From Negativicutes bacterium (GTDB lineage: Bacteria > Bacillota_C > Negativicutes > Sporomusales_B > JARLHX01): a stretch of DNA of 64,000 nucleotides. The position numbers were made by a program, and so were the translations under genes. Every line of letters starts with the position of its first letter. Position 1 is the stretch's first letter. Below, piece after piece: positions 44,781-53,833 of the stretch. Where the stretch lies: NCBI GenBank assembly GCA_031292015.1, contig JARLHY010000127.1, positions 1 through 64,000 on the forward strand, given 5' to 3'. The notes below the pieces were generated by a model. The model searched no databases. It was not told where the DNA came from and was given only the letters and a program-made list of their open reading frames with translations.

Positions 44781-46103
44781 TTACAAAATGGCGCTTAAGA
44801 CCAGGACTCCGATAAGACCAGTGAGGGAAATAAGCGATGAATACACCGTTCTGACTTTCATCGTATCGATAAGCGACAGGCCGAAATATTCCTTAAACAT
44901 CCAAAATCCAGGGTCATTGACATGAGAACAAAATACAGTACCGCAAGCTGTGGCGAGCACCATTAACTCGGGGTTAATACCAACAGTACTCAATAACGGC
45001 AATACGATTCCTGATGCCATTGTCACCGCAACAGTCGATGAACCGACGGAAATTCTGATAACAGCCCCCACGAACCACGCCAGCAGATAAGGATTCATCT
45101 GCAGTCCCATGGTCATTGCCTTGATAGACTTTGCAACTCCCGAGTCGACAATGACTTGCTTGAATGCGCCGCCGGCGGCTATGACCAATATGATCATGGC
45201 AATCGCTTTTACAGCCGAGGCATTGATTTTTGCAACTTCAGCCATCTTCATCCCACGGGCAATTCCCAGAAAATACATAGCGAAAAGCACAGCAATAAAT
45301 AAAGCAATCGGCGCGCTTCCAAAAAAACCTAAATATATTTGCAGCGGATCGTTCTTCGCCAGGAAAAGTTCGCCGACGGTGCTAACCGCTATGAGAAATA
45401 CCGGCAGCAAGGCAGAAAATATGCTGATTCCAAAGCCAGGCATTTCGTCTTCTTTTAATTGTTTTGTGCTGATTAATCCCTCTGGCATGACTGATTTGAT
45501 CTTCTTGACCCATTTCGTTCTTGAATAGAATACGCCAAATAATGTAGCAGCAATTATGGCAATCGGCAGGCCCAAAAGCAGAGTCTTTCCCATATTGGCA
45601 TTGAAGACAACGGCCACTGCCGCAGGCCCCGGATGCGGCGGCAGAAAAGCATGTGTTGCGGCCAAGCCTACAATACCGGGCAGACCTATGTATAATAAGG
45701 GTAATTTAGTTTCAGCAGCAACGGTGTATATAATTGGTATCAATACAACGAAACCTGCTTCAAAAAACATCGTAATTCCAATAATAATGGCTGTTGCCAA
45801 CATCGACCACTGAACATTTTTCAGGCCGAACTTTTTGATAAGGGTGTCGGCGATTCTTTGGGCCGCGCCGGATTCAGCCAATAATTTACCCAGCATAGCG
45901 CCAAAGGCCAGGATTAGGATTAGGCTTTTTAACTGATCGCCAATCCCGTTATATATTGATTTAGTAATTTCATTCAGATGCATGCCTTCCATCAGGCCAA
46001 CGGCTATGGATGCCAGCATCAATGAGATAAAACCGTCGAGACCCAAAACCACCATAAGCACTAATATCAAAGCCACTCCGACAAAAACTAAAAATATTGA
46101 CAA
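44781..46103 (-). CDS. GntP-family gluconate/sugar-acid permease
   Basis: Inner-membrane proton symporter of the GntP family, 440 residues and about 12 to 14 membrane segments. Typical stretches include PGIVGLAATHAFLPPHPGPAAVA near residue 145 (the conserved H-PPHPGP block) and the C-terminal CSHVNDPGFWMFKEYFGLS. The start is TTG at 46103, after GGAG. It lies 46 bases downstream of the DapA-type aldolase gene. Its co-occurrence with an IlvD-type dehydratase and an IclR regulator points to uptake of an aldonic acid. Confidence 0.9.
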   Translation of the reverse strand: MSIFLVFVGVALILVLMVVLGLDGFISLMLASIAVGLMEGMHLNEITKSIYNGIGDQLKSLILILAFGAMLGKLLAESGAAQRIADTLIKKFGLKNVQWSMLATAIIIGITMFFEAGFVVLIPIIYTVAAETKLPLLYIGLPGIVGLAATHAFLPPHPGPAAVAVVFNANMGKTLLLGLPIAIIAATLFGVFYSRTKWVKKIKSVMPEGLISTKQLKEDEMPGFGISIFSALLPVFLIAVSTVGELFLAKNDPLQIYLGFFGSAPIALFIAVLFAMYFLGIARGMKMAEVAKINASAVKAIAMIILVIAAGGAFKQVIVDSGVAKSIKAMTMGLQMNPYLLAWFVGAVIRISVGSSTVAVTMASGIVLPLLSTVGINPELMVLATACGTVFCSHVNDPGFWMFKEYFGLSLIDTMKVRTVYSSLISLTGLIGVLVLSAIL

Positions 46104-46149
46104 CTAAATCATCTCCGTCAATTTAAATTTTATATTTTGTCAAATTAAC

Positions 46150-47043
46150 CTATACCAATTTTTTTATACTTTCTTCAATAAAATTCAACTCATGCTTTGT
46201 GAGATCGCGGAAGGGGAATCTTGCCGGCCCCATGTGAAATCCCTGCAGTTCCAGCACACCTTTATAAGCCATAACCGGCATGACGGATCGGAGTGTATCG
46301 CGGATCCGCATCACTTGCTGCTGCGCTTTTCTCGCTGCATCCAGATCGCCGGCTATAAAATGCCGATAAATGCTGCTTGCCAGTTCGGGAAATACTCCGG
46401 CCGTAACGATGATGCCCCCATCCCCGCCAGCCTGCAAAACCGGAAGGAGCTGCGCATCATTGCCGGTAATAATCTGGAAATCGGGGTCATCAACAACAAG
46501 CTGGTATTGAAGAATGGTTTCGAAATTCATACTGCTGTCTTTTATCCCGCGAACATTCCCACACCGTTCCACTACATTTTTTAGAACGCCGGCCGAAATC
46601 GGATTTTGTGTCAAACCGCTCATATTGTAAAGATATAATGACATGTCGCCCACATGTTCGGAAATGATCTGGAAATAGCGAATAAGGGTCTGTTCATCAT
46701 ATTTATGATAATAAGGGGCGGTAACCGAAACTTTATTGATGCCATGACAACCTGCGAATTGGATCAGCCGGTCTAGATCCCGCAAATTTAATGCCGTTAT
46801 GTTAAAAATTATATCTGTTCCGCTTGCGGCTCCCTCTTGCGCAGCAAGCAGCAGTTCTTCCCGTTCCTCCACCGTCAGATTTGCAAACTCTCCGGAGGTG
46901 CCGGAAACCAAGATACCACTGACGCCATTTGCAGTAATATAATTGATCAGTTTTTTGTATTCACCGCAATTTACACTGCCATCGTCACAGTATGGTGTTA
47001 CAACCGGTGCCAGAGTCCCTTTCCTTACCTTTTCATATCCCAC
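46150..47043 (-). CDS. DapA-family aldolase (2-keto-3-deoxy-acid type)
   Basis: Class I aldolase or dehydratase of the dihydrodipicolinate synthase/N-acetylneuraminate lyase family, 297 residues. The catalytic set is complete: GTSGEF (48-53), Tyr139 in YLYN and Schiff-base Lys168 in GIKDSS. Biosynthetic DapA is possible on sequence alone. The setting between a GntP permease and an IlvD-type dehydratase is that of YjhH/YagE, which split 2-keto-3-deoxy sugar acids to pyruvate plus an aldehyde. The start is GTG after GGGGATG. The exact substrate chain length is unknown. Confidence 0.85.
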   Translation of the reverse strand: MGYEKVRKGTLAPVVTPYCDDGSVNCGEYKKLINYITANGVSGILVSGTSGEFANLTVEEREELLLAAQEGAASGTDIIFNITALNLRDLDRLIQFAGCHGINKVSVTAPYYHKYDEQTLIRYFQIISEHVGDMSLYLYNMSGLTQNPISAGVLKNVVERCGNVRGIKDSSMNFETILQYQLVVDDPDFQIITGNDAQLLPVLQAGGDGGIIVTAGVFPELASSIYRHFIAGDLDAARKAQQQVMRIRDTLRSVMPVMAYKGVLELQGFHMGPARFPFRDLTKHELNFIEESIKKLV

Positions 47044-47160
47044 TATAATTCATCCCCTGTTCTTATCTTAATTGTTATTGCTAAAAGGGCAGACGCAAAC
47101 TAACCCCCTCCACGACATGAATGAGCGGCGGCAAATCCTTGATCAATTTTCAATTTGTTC

Positions 47161-48849
47161 TTATTTCAGGATTGCCCCTTCATTGGCTGAGGATACACTT
47201 TTTGCATATCTCGCCAAATAACTTTGGGTGGTTTTCACTTGAAACGGAGGCAGTTCTGAAATGCGTTTTTTGATTTCTTCATCAGATAAATGAACATTGA
47301 TCTGTCTTTCGTTTATGTTTATCGCAATGACGTCCCCGTCTTTTAAGGCCGCAATGGCGCCCCGTTGTGCAGCTTCCGGCGATATATGGCCAATACAGGG
47401 GCCGCGTGTCGCTCCGGAAAATCTGCCATCGGTGATTAACGCGACGGATTCGGAATATCCCATACCAACCAATGCGGCGGTTGCGGTTAGCATTTCGCGC
47501 ATGCCAGGTCCGCCTTTTGGTCCTTCATTACGGATTACAATCACATCACCGGCCTGAACCTTCTGGTCATATATTGCCGCAGTTGCTTCCTCTTCACTTT
47601 CAAAGCATCTTGCCGGCCCGGTATGAACCCGCATTCCGGGAACGACGCCACTTTGTTTTATCACACAGCCATCGGGAGCCAGGTTACCATGCAAAATAGC
47701 AATCGAACCTTCTTTAGCGTTGGCCTCCGTGATAGGACGAATGACATTGTGATCCTGTTCAACAACATCTTCCATATTCTCGCGCAGTGTTTTCCCGTTA
47801 ACAGTCATCATATCCAAATTCTCTACATGGGAGAACTCCCTGATTATCCCATACACTCCGCCGGCTTTATCCAAATCAAGCATGGTATAGTCGCCTGAGG
47901 GTTTTATTTTTGCCAGATAGGGAGTTTGTCGCGATATTTTTTCAATATCAGCCAGGCTCATATGCAGCTTCGCTTCATGAGCAATCGCAGGGAGATGAAG
48001 CGTAATATTCGTTGAGCCGCCGGCACTTAAACAAACCTTTGTGGAAAAATCCAACATCTCTTGGGTTACAATATCCCGGGGACAAATATTCTCTTCCACC
48101 AATCGGACAATCTCCATGCCGCTTTCTTTTGCAATCCAGTTCTTCTTGCCGGTTACCGCATGGGCGCAGGCACAGCCCGGCATAGTAAGCCCCATAGCTT
48201 CTGCCGCAACAGACATGCTATTAGCCGTTCCCATCATGGCGCAAGATCCGGGACCAGGCGACAATATTTTTTCCATATATTCATATTCATTCCTGGCTAT
48301 TTTCCCTTGTTTCAGTCTCCCGGCCATTTCTTTCAGTTCATAGGTAGCATACGATTTGCCCTTGTATTCAGCCGGCAGCATAGGCCCGCCGGTTACTAAA
48401 ATTGCCGGAATGTTGATTCTCAGCATCGCCATCAGCATGGCCGGAACTATTTTGTCGCAGCCGCCGATTAAAACGATGCCGTCAAGCTGCTGGGCATTGA
48501 CAAATACCTCTATTGAATCTGCAATGATTTCTCGGCTGGGAAGAACATTACACATGCCGCTATGGCCCTGGGTAAAGCCGTCACAGATTGATATGGTGTT
48601 TACTTCAAAGGGGACACCGCCGGCAAGCCTTACTCCGTCTTTTACTATTTGCCCAATCCGGTTCAAATGGATATGACCCGGGTGCATTTCATTAAACGTG
48701 TTGATTACGCCAATAAAGGGCCGTTTCATTTCATCATTTGTCAGGCCCATCCCGTGGAAATGAGCTCTTGGCCCCGCCATACTCAAGCCATTGACAACCT
48801 TAGAACTGCGATAACGCTTATCCTTATACTGAAAATCAAGCTCATCCAT
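47161..48849 (-). CDS. IlvD/EDD-family dehydratase, copy 2
   Basis: Iron-sulfur dihydroxyacid or sugar-acid dehydratase, 562 residues. Cluster cysteines are seen in [13 protein letters not shown] and [17 protein letters not shown]; the C-terminal [20 protein letters not shown] block is kept. It differs clearly from copy 1, for example in [20 protein letters not shown] near the start. GGGAGGAA precedes the ATG. It is the first gene after iclR and before the DapA-type aldolase and GntP permease, matching the make-up of the E. coli yjhFGHI cluster. It likely forms the 2-keto-3-deoxy acid for the aldolase. Confidence 0.87.
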   Translation of the reverse strand: MDELDFQYKDKRYRSSKVVNGLSMAGPRAHFHGMGLTNDEMKRPFIGVINTFNEMHPGHIHLNRIGQIVKDGVRLAGGVPFEVNTISICDGFTQGHSGMCNVLPSREIIADSIEVFVNAQQLDGIVLIGGCDKIVPAMLMAMLRINIPAILVTGGPMLPAEYKGKSYATYELKEMAGRLKQGKIARNEYEYMEKILSPGPGSCAMMGTANSMSVAAEAMGLTMPGCACAHAVTGKKNWIAKESGMEIVRLVEENICPRDIVTQEMLDFSTKVCLSAGGSTNITLHLPAIAHEAKLHMSLADIEKISRQTPYLAKIKPSGDYTMLDLDKAGGVYGIIREFSHVENLDMMTVNGKTLRENMEDVVEQDHNVIRPITEANAKEGSIAILHGNLAPDGCVIKQSGVVPGMRVHTGPARCFESEEEATAAIYDQKVQAGDVIVIRNEGPKGGPGMREMLTATAALVGMGYSESVALITDGRFSGATRGPCIGHISPEAAQRGAIAALKDGDVIAININERQINVHLSDEEIKKRISELPPFQVKTTQSYLARYAKSVSSANEGAILK

Positions 48850-48947
48850 TGCTTATTCCTCCCATCGCCATTTACATTCGAAACTATCTTGCTACGTATA
48901 GCCAAATTTTGAGTAGTATACGCGTTCAATAATGCTATTACCACGGG

Positions 48948-49724
48948 TTACATCGACGACAATTGCTCCGTAATTTTTTGAGCAACATCAGTAAGGTCAT
49001 TCTTAAAGGACAGTGCTTTTTCTTTACTGAAACGGTAGCTTGGCGCCACAATACCAATTGTTCCGATACACTGTTTATTACCCAGAAAAATTGGAGCTGA
49101 AATACAGATTATATCGGGATTATGCTCCATAATATCCATGGCGAATCCCTGCTTTCTGATAGTTTCGAATTCGGCCTCCAAGCGACTTTGATCAACAATG
49201 GTATTCTCAGTATATTTTTTTAATTCTATGTTGCTAAAATAACTGTCAAGAAATTCTGTGTTTTGATTAGCAAGAATGGCCTTACCACTACTTGTGCAAT
49301 ATAAGGGCAGTTTCCAGCCGACTTTGAAGCGCAGAGCAATTTGGTTTTTGGCCTCCACTTTGCCTACATAAACACCTTCGTGATGGTTGAGAGCAACCAA
49401 GCTAATTGTTTCGCCTGAAAGATCATTTAAATATTTCATTTTATCTTTTGACAATTCAAATAAATAATCAGTTAACTGTATTTTCGTCGCCAAAGAAATT
49501 ATTTGATAACCAAGTCTAAATTTCTTTTGTATTTCATCCTTAACAACAAAGTCACATTCCGCCAATTCATTTAATATTCGATGAACGGTGCTTTTATTAA
49601 GGCCCGTAATTTTTGCTAACTCAGCAATACTTGTATATAAATTGGTCGAAAGAGCCATAATAATTTGCAGCGACTTTAAAGAGCTAAAATTGATCATTGT
49701 ATTTTGCAAATCATCCTGTTTCAT
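48948..49724 (-). CDS. IclR-family regulator of the gntP cluster
   Basis: Dimeric transcription factor, 258 residues. The N-terminal winged helix contains TSIAELAKITGLNKSTVHRI at about 31-50. The C-terminal ligand domain (about 90-258) includes LYCTSSGKAILA and IICISAPIF, which bind small organic acids in this family. The chosen ATG at 49724 has AAAGGG upstream; a much longer open frame to 49964 has no support. Base composition is more AT-rich than in the neighbours. It lies 98 bases upstream of ilvD copy 2, so it most likely controls the ilvD2-dapA-gntP set. Confidence 0.88.
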   Translation of the reverse strand: MKQDDLQNTMINFSSLKSLQIIMALSTNLYTSIAELAKITGLNKSTVHRILNELAECDFVVKDEIQKKFRLGYQIISLATKIQLTDYLFELSKDKMKYLNDLSGETISLVALNHHEGVYVGKVEAKNQIALRFKVGWKLPLYCTSSGKAILANQNTEFLDSYFSNIELKKYTENTIVDQSRLEAEFETIRKQGFAMDIMEHNPDIICISAPIFLGNKQCIGTIGIVAPSYRFSKEKALSFKNDLTDVAQKITEQLSSM

Positions 49725-50046
49725 ATATCGCTCACCCTTTCTTTTTCGTTCCATATATAGAACGTTCGTTTTATTTATGGATTTCGCGTTAATAGTAACA
49801 TATTTTATAAAGTTAATCAATACTTTTACAGCCGTGCCAAAGATAACGCAAAATAAGGTTTTCCCAATTAAAAAGGGAACCTCTGAGGGCCAGGATAGGA
49901 AATGCCTAAATCCAATCCAATATACACAAAGAGGAACCCTTATAAACAATTTTATAACTATCAACTATCATGTTGGATGCTGCCGCTTCCGGGGGAAAAG
50001 AAGCTCTCAGTCGCAGCGCAGCTTTCGGCAAGATCGCCGGCCGATT
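49725..50046. other. Intergenic region upstream of iclR
   Basis: 322 bases after the fhs stop. It holds the GTTC/GAAC repeat at 49748-49767. Further upstream AAGGGAACCTCT (about 49871) and AGAGGAACCCTT (about 49929) form an imperfect inverted repeat of unknown meaning. No gene or clear fhs terminator is seen. Confidence 0.45.
49748..49767. promoter_or_regulatory. Candidate IclR operator
   Basis: GTTC (49748-49751), an 8-base AT spacer, then GAACGTTC (49760-49767), which is itself palindromic. It lies 24 bases upstream of the iclR start and is suited to autoregulation. Confidence 0.4.
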
Positions 50047-51714
50047 TTAAAACAGACCGACGATCTTTCCTTCTTTGTCGATATCCATGATTTCCGCCGC
50101 CGGCCGTTTGGGCAAGCCGGGCATTGTCATAATTTCTCCGGTAACCGCCACCAAAAAACCCGCCCCGGCCGAAACCCGGACTTCTCGCACCGTTATGGAG
50201 AAACCGGAAGGACGGCCCAGTTTTGCTGCGTCATCACTCAGCGAGTATTGGGTCTTTGCGATGCAGATCGGCGTTTGGTCGAATCCAAGTGCCGTCAGCT
50301 CCTGAATGGTTTTGTCGGCGGCAGCAGTGTAATTTACACCGTCTGCGCCGTAAACTTCCCTGGCAATGATGGCAATCTTGTCTTTGATCGGGAGTTTTTC
50401 ATCATACAGGAAGCGGAAGTCGCTGGTCTTTTCCATTGCGGCCATGACCTCCCGGGCAACGGCCAGCCCGCCTTCGCCGCCTTTGGCCCATACCTCGGAC
50501 AGAGCCACGGTGGCGCCCATCTCCCGGCACCTGGTTTCGACCCAGGACAGCTCTTCCCTGGTATCTGTCGGGAAGGCGTTGATGGCGACCACCGCCGGCA
50601 GTCCAAATTTGCCGATATTCTCGATATGCTTGGCCAGATTGGCCATCCCTTTTTCCAGGGCAGCCATGTTCTCCTTGCCCAGTTCGGCTTTGGGAACTCC
50701 CCCGTGCGACTTCAGGGCGCGAACGGTGGCGACCAGTACGACAACATCAGGCTGCAGTCCGGCAAACCGGCATTTGATGTCGATGAATTTCTCCATGCCG
50801 AGGTCTGCGCCGAAGCCGGCCTCGGTCACCAAAACATCAGCCAGCTTGAGCGCGAATTTCGAGGCCATGACGCTGTTGCAGCCATGCGCGATGTTGGCAA
50901 AAGGCCCGCCATGGATGAAAGCAGGCGTATTCTCCAGCGTTTGGACCAGATTGGGCTTGATGGCATCTTTGAAGAGCAGCGTCAGTGCGCCGGCGACTTT
51001 CAGGTCAACCACAGTAACCGGTCTGCCGTCATAGGTATAGCCGACGATGATACGGCTAATGCGCTGTTTCATGTCCTCCAGATCAGAGGCCAGACAGAGG
51101 ATGGCCATCATTTCCGAGGCGACCGAAATATCGAAGCCGCCCTCCCGGGGAATGCCGTTGGCTTTGCCGCCGAGGCCGAGCACGATTTGGCGCAGCGCCC
51201 GCTCGTTGAGATCCATGACCCGGCGCCAGGTGACGCGGCGGGGATCGATGCCAAGTTCATTGCCGTGATGAATGTGGTTGTCGATGACGGCTGCCAGAAG
51301 ATTGTTGGCGGTGGTAACGGCGTGAATGTCCCCGGTGAAATGCAGGTTGATGTCTTCCATCGGCACGACCTGGGCATAGCCGCCGCCGGCTGCGCCGCCC
51401 TTCACGCCGAAGCAGGGGCCGAGGGACGGTTCGCGCAGAGCGATGACGACCTTTTTGCCGAGGCGGCGCAGAGCATCACCGATGCCCACGGTATTGGTGG
51501 TTTTACCCTCACCGGCAGGGGTGGGATTGATCGCGCTGACCAGAACTACTTTCCCATTGGGACGCTCCTTGAGCCGGTCCCACACCGACAGGGAAACCTT
51601 TGCTTTGTATTTGCCGTACAGCTCCAGTTCATCTTCCGAAAGACCCAGCTCGGACGCAACCTGGATGATCGGCTTCATCTCAGCGGCCTGGGCAATTTCA
51701 ACGTCACTTTTCAC
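50047..51714 (-). CDS. fhs: Formate-tetrahydrofolate ligase
   Basis: Interconverts formate + ATP + THF and 10-formyl-THF + ADP + Pi. The reverse direction yields ATP. The 555-residue protein shows the nucleotide loop [16 protein letters not shown] near residue 62, [19 protein letters not shown], the folate-site segment [12 protein letters not shown] and the C-terminal [12 protein letters not shown]. The start is GTG after GGAGGACAAC. It lies 16 bases downstream of folD. In an acetogen it serves the methyl branch of the Wood-Ljungdahl pathway. Its place after panB2 and folD suggests that it also handles one-carbon units released by PanB. Confidence 0.95.
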   Translation of the reverse strand: MKSDVEIAQAAEMKPIIQVASELGLSEDELELYGKYKAKVSLSVWDRLKERPNGKVVLVSAINPTPAGEGKTTNTVGIGDALRRLGKKVVIALREPSLGPCFGVKGGAAGGGYAQVVPMEDINLHFTGDIHAVTTANNLLAAVIDNHIHHGNELGIDPRRVTWRRVMDLNERALRQIVLGLGGKANGIPREGGFDISVASEMMAILCLASDLEDMKQRISRIIVGYTYDGRPVTVVDLKVAGALTLLFKDAIKPNLVQTLENTPAFIHGGPFANIAHGCNSVMASKFALKLADVLVTEAGFGADLGMEKFIDIKCRFAGLQPDVVVLVATVRALKSHGGVPKAELGKENMAALEKGMANLAKHIENIGKFGLPAVVAINAFPTDTREELSWVETRCREMGATVALSEVWAKGGEGGLAVAREVMAAMEKTSDFRFLYDEKLPIKDKIAIIAREVYGADGVNYTAAADKTIQELTALGFDQTPICIAKTQYSLSDDAAKLGRPSGFSITVREVRVSAGAGFLVAVTGEIMTMPGLPKRPAAEIMDIDKEGKIVGLF

Positions 51715-51730
51715 TGATGTTGTCCTCCCT

Positions 51731-52588
51731 CTATTTCAGACCTATTTGTATTTTTGTCGCTTTTATCGTGTTGTAGAGCAACATCACGATGGTTAACGGC
51801 CCTACCCCGCCCGGAACCGGAGTGATCGCCCCGGCAGTTTCCCTGACTGCTGCGAAGTCCACATCGCCTACCAGCTTGTCGCCCAGGCGGTTGATCCCGA
51901 CATCAATGACGGTCGCCCCCGGTTTTACCATAGCTTTACCGACAAAATTCGGTTTGCCGATAGCCGCGATGAGGATATCGGCTTCGCAGGCGACCTGCAG
52001 CAGGTCTTCGGTGCGGGAATGACAGACCGTTACGGTGGCGTTGCGGGCAAGGAGCAAGTTGGCCATCGGTTTTCCCACAATGTTGCTTCGGCCGATGATT
52101 ACCGCCCGTTTACCCTCAATTGGAATGCCGCTGATCTCCAGCATCTTGATCACGCCGTGGGGGGTACAGGGGATTAACCCTTCCCTGCCGATTGCCAGGT
52201 TGCCTACATTTAACGGATGAAACCCGTCCACGTCTTTTTCGGGCCTGATCTGATCCAGAATCCGCTCTGTATCGATGTGCCTGGGCAGCGGAAGCTGGAC
52301 AAGAATCCCGTTTATGGCCGGATTGTTGTTTAAACCATCCAGAGTGCTCTGTAATTCTGCCTCGGTAGCAGTTTCCGGCAAGCGTATCACTTCCGAATAG
52401 ATTCCGGTTTCGGCACAGGCTTTGTGCTTACGCTCGACGTACACCTTCGAGGCTGGATTTTCTCCCACGATAATCACCGCAAGACCGGGTGTCACCCGGT
52501 GCTTGTCCCGCAGCAAACCGACTTCACGGATTATTTCCTGCTGAATCTTCGCGGCAATAAGTTTTCCGTCCAAGAGTTGCGCCATCAT
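51731..52588 (-). CDS. folD: Methylene-THF dehydrogenase/cyclohydrolase
   Basis: Bifunctional enzyme linking 5,10-methylene-THF, methenyl-THF and 10-formyl-THF. The 285-residue protein has the family signatures [18 protein letters not shown] near residue 36 (catalytic Lys), [23 protein letters not shown], the Rossmann motif [15 protein letters not shown] and the ending [14 protein letters not shown]. Two adjacent ATGs (52588 and 52585) are possible; the second is better spaced from GCGGGG. fhs follows after 16 bases, so they form an operon. panB2 lies 184 bases upstream across a very long hairpin. Confidence 0.95.
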   Translation of the reverse strand: MMAQLLDGKLIAAKIQQEIIREVGLLRDKHRVTPGLAVIIVGENPASKVYVERKHKACAETGIYSEVIRLPETATEAELQSTLDGLNNNPAINGILVQLPLPRHIDTERILDQIRPEKDVDGFHPLNVGNLAIGREGLIPCTPHGVIKMLEISGIPIEGKRAVIIGRSNIVGKPMANLLLARNATVTVCHSRTEDLLQVACEADILIAAIGKPNFVGKAMVKPGATVIDVGINRLGDKLVGDVDFAAVRETAGAITPVPGGVGPLTIVMLLYNTIKATKIQIGLK

Positions 52589-52655
52589 AATTCCCCGCTC
52601 TTCATCTTTGTTTCGAAAAAAAGAAAAAAAGTCCTTACCTGGCTTACTTATTGTT

Positions 52656-52718
52656 CATCGGGTAAGCAACCGGGAGATATCCGCCTTCACAGATATCTCC
52701 CGGTTTGCTTACCCGATG
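52656..52718. repeat. Very long hairpin between panB2 and folD
   Basis: Arms 52656-52681 and 52692-52718 pair over 26 bp with only one bulged base around a 10-base loop. No T run follows on either strand. It may end or stabilise the panB2 transcript, or process a panB2-folD-fhs message. Confidence 0.7.
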
Positions 52719-52772
52719 TTTCATAACGCGAGTCGCCGTTTAGCGCCGACAAAGGCGCCAAAGGATGGTTGT

Positions 52773-53630
52773 CTATTTCTCAGTGCCGAGTATTTTGGCA
52801 AACTCGGCAATTTCCTCTTCTTTCATTTTGTAAGCATGCTCCGCGTCGACAGGGAATTTACCTTCCCGCACCTCTTGGGCGTAGCTGCGGAAAGCATCGG
52901 TCAATACACCGCCGACATTGGCGTACTTCTTGACAAATTTCGGGGTAAAGTTGTCGTAATAACCGACCATATCGGCGTAAATCAGAAGCTGACCATGGGT
53001 GTAAGAACCTGCGCCGATTCCCAGGATGGGGATACCGGCTCTCTCGGTAATGGCTTTACCCACCGCCGCCGGAACACCTTCCACCAAAATACTGGCCGCA
53101 CCGGCTTCCTCCAGGAGTTTGGCCTGCTTAACCAGCGCGAGCGCTGCCTGGGCCGAGCGTCCCTGGGCCTTATAACCGCCTAGCTGGCCCATGAACTGAG
53201 GAGTAAGACCAATATGGCCCATAACCAGGACACCGGCTTCATTGATGGCTCTGACCCTTTTGAGAATCGCGGGGCCAGCCCCTTCCAGCTTTACCATGTC
53301 CGAATCGGCTTCTTTGATAAACCGGCCGGCGTTGGCGATGGCCACTTCGTCCGACACCTGATAAGACATGTACGGCATATCACCGATGATGAAGGTCTCC
53401 GGAGCGCCACGGCGCACAGCCTGGCAGTGCCTGATCATATCTTCCATGGTAACCGGAAAGGTCTTGTCATAGCCAAGAGAAACCATGCCAAGGGAATCGC
53501 CGACCAGGATCATATCCACCCCGGCCTTCTCCTGCATCTTGGCTGTCAGATAGTCATAAGCGGTGAGATAAACGATTTTTTCCCCTTTTTCAACCATGCT
53601 CTGAAAATCGAGAATACTCTTTTTAGCCAT
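52773..53630 (-). CDS. panB: PanB-family hydroxymethyltransferase, copy 2
   Basis: Ketopantoate-hydroxymethyltransferase family, 285 residues. Active-site residues are complete: Asp45 (LVGDSLGM), Asp84, Lys114 and Glu116 (VKLEGA), His139 (GHIGLTPQ) and Glu184 (VEGVP). Forward reaction: 2-oxo acid + methylene-THF + water to hydroxymethyl-2-oxo acid + THF. It is clearly diverged from copy 1. GAGGAGG precedes the ATG. It diverges from an iclR gene across twin operators and is followed by folD and fhs, which process exactly its one-carbon product or donor. I favour reverse, catabolic action; pantothenate synthesis is the alternative. Confidence 0.85.
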   Translation of the reverse strand: MAKKSILDFQSMVEKGEKIVYLTAYDYLTAKMQEKAGVDMILVGDSLGMVSLGYDKTFPVTMEDMIRHCQAVRRGAPETFIIGDMPYMSYQVSDEVAIANAGRFIKEADSDMVKLEGAGPAILKRVRAINEAGVLVMGHIGLTPQFMGQLGGYKAQGRSAQAALALVKQAKLLEEAGAASILVEGVPAAVGKAITERAGIPILGIGAGSYTHGQLLIYADMVGYYDNFTPKFVKKYANVGGVLTDAFRSYAQEVREGKFPVDAEHAYKMKEEEIAEFAKILGTEK

Positions 53631-53683
53631 TGCTGTTCCTCCTCGATAATTTCTTCGCCGCCGATGTCGCGGTCGTTGACTTA

Positions 53684-53722
53684 TGTATCACAATATGATA
53701 CATTGTATTATATCGTGATACA
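53684..53722. promoter_or_regulatory. Twin operators TGTATCA-N5-TGATACA
   Basis: Site 1 (53684-53702) is a perfect 7-N5-7 palindrome. Site 2 (53704-53722) has the same design with one mismatch. Their centres are 20 bases apart, so both face the same side of the helix. On the minus strand TATAAT (53712-53707) lies within site 2, 77 bases before panB2. The divergent IclR is the obvious binder. Confidence 0.75.
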
Positions 53723-53788
53723 TATATTTTACCATTTACGAATCGCTATTTCAATCAAATATTTTGAATAGTTTTATTCTTTTTTCTT

Positions 53789-53805
53789 CTGTACAATGAG
53801 TACAG
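53789..53805. promoter_or_regulatory. Inverted repeat before the plus-strand iclR
   Basis: CTGTAC (53789-53794) and GTACAG (53800-53805) flank 5 bases, 28 bases before the iclR start. It has the same 5-base spacing as the twin operators but a different sequence. Confidence 0.45.
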
Positions 53806-53833
53806 CCAATACATTTCAACACGAGGTCGAGCT

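Noticed and set aside
49871..49941. Imperfect AAGGGAACCTCT / AGAGGAACCCTT inverted repeat as a mobile-element end
   Set aside because: The arms have mismatches, there is no transposase and no target duplication is seen.
49588..51717. A 709-residue plus-strand frame opposite fhs
   Set aside because: The antisense of a highly conserved enzyme; no motif and no start site.
35459..53630. Simple pantothenate/valine biosynthesis cluster
   Set aside because: panC, panD, panE, ilvB, ilvC and ilvE are absent, while transporters, IclR and LarA-type genes are present. It remains a fallback, not the preferred reading.
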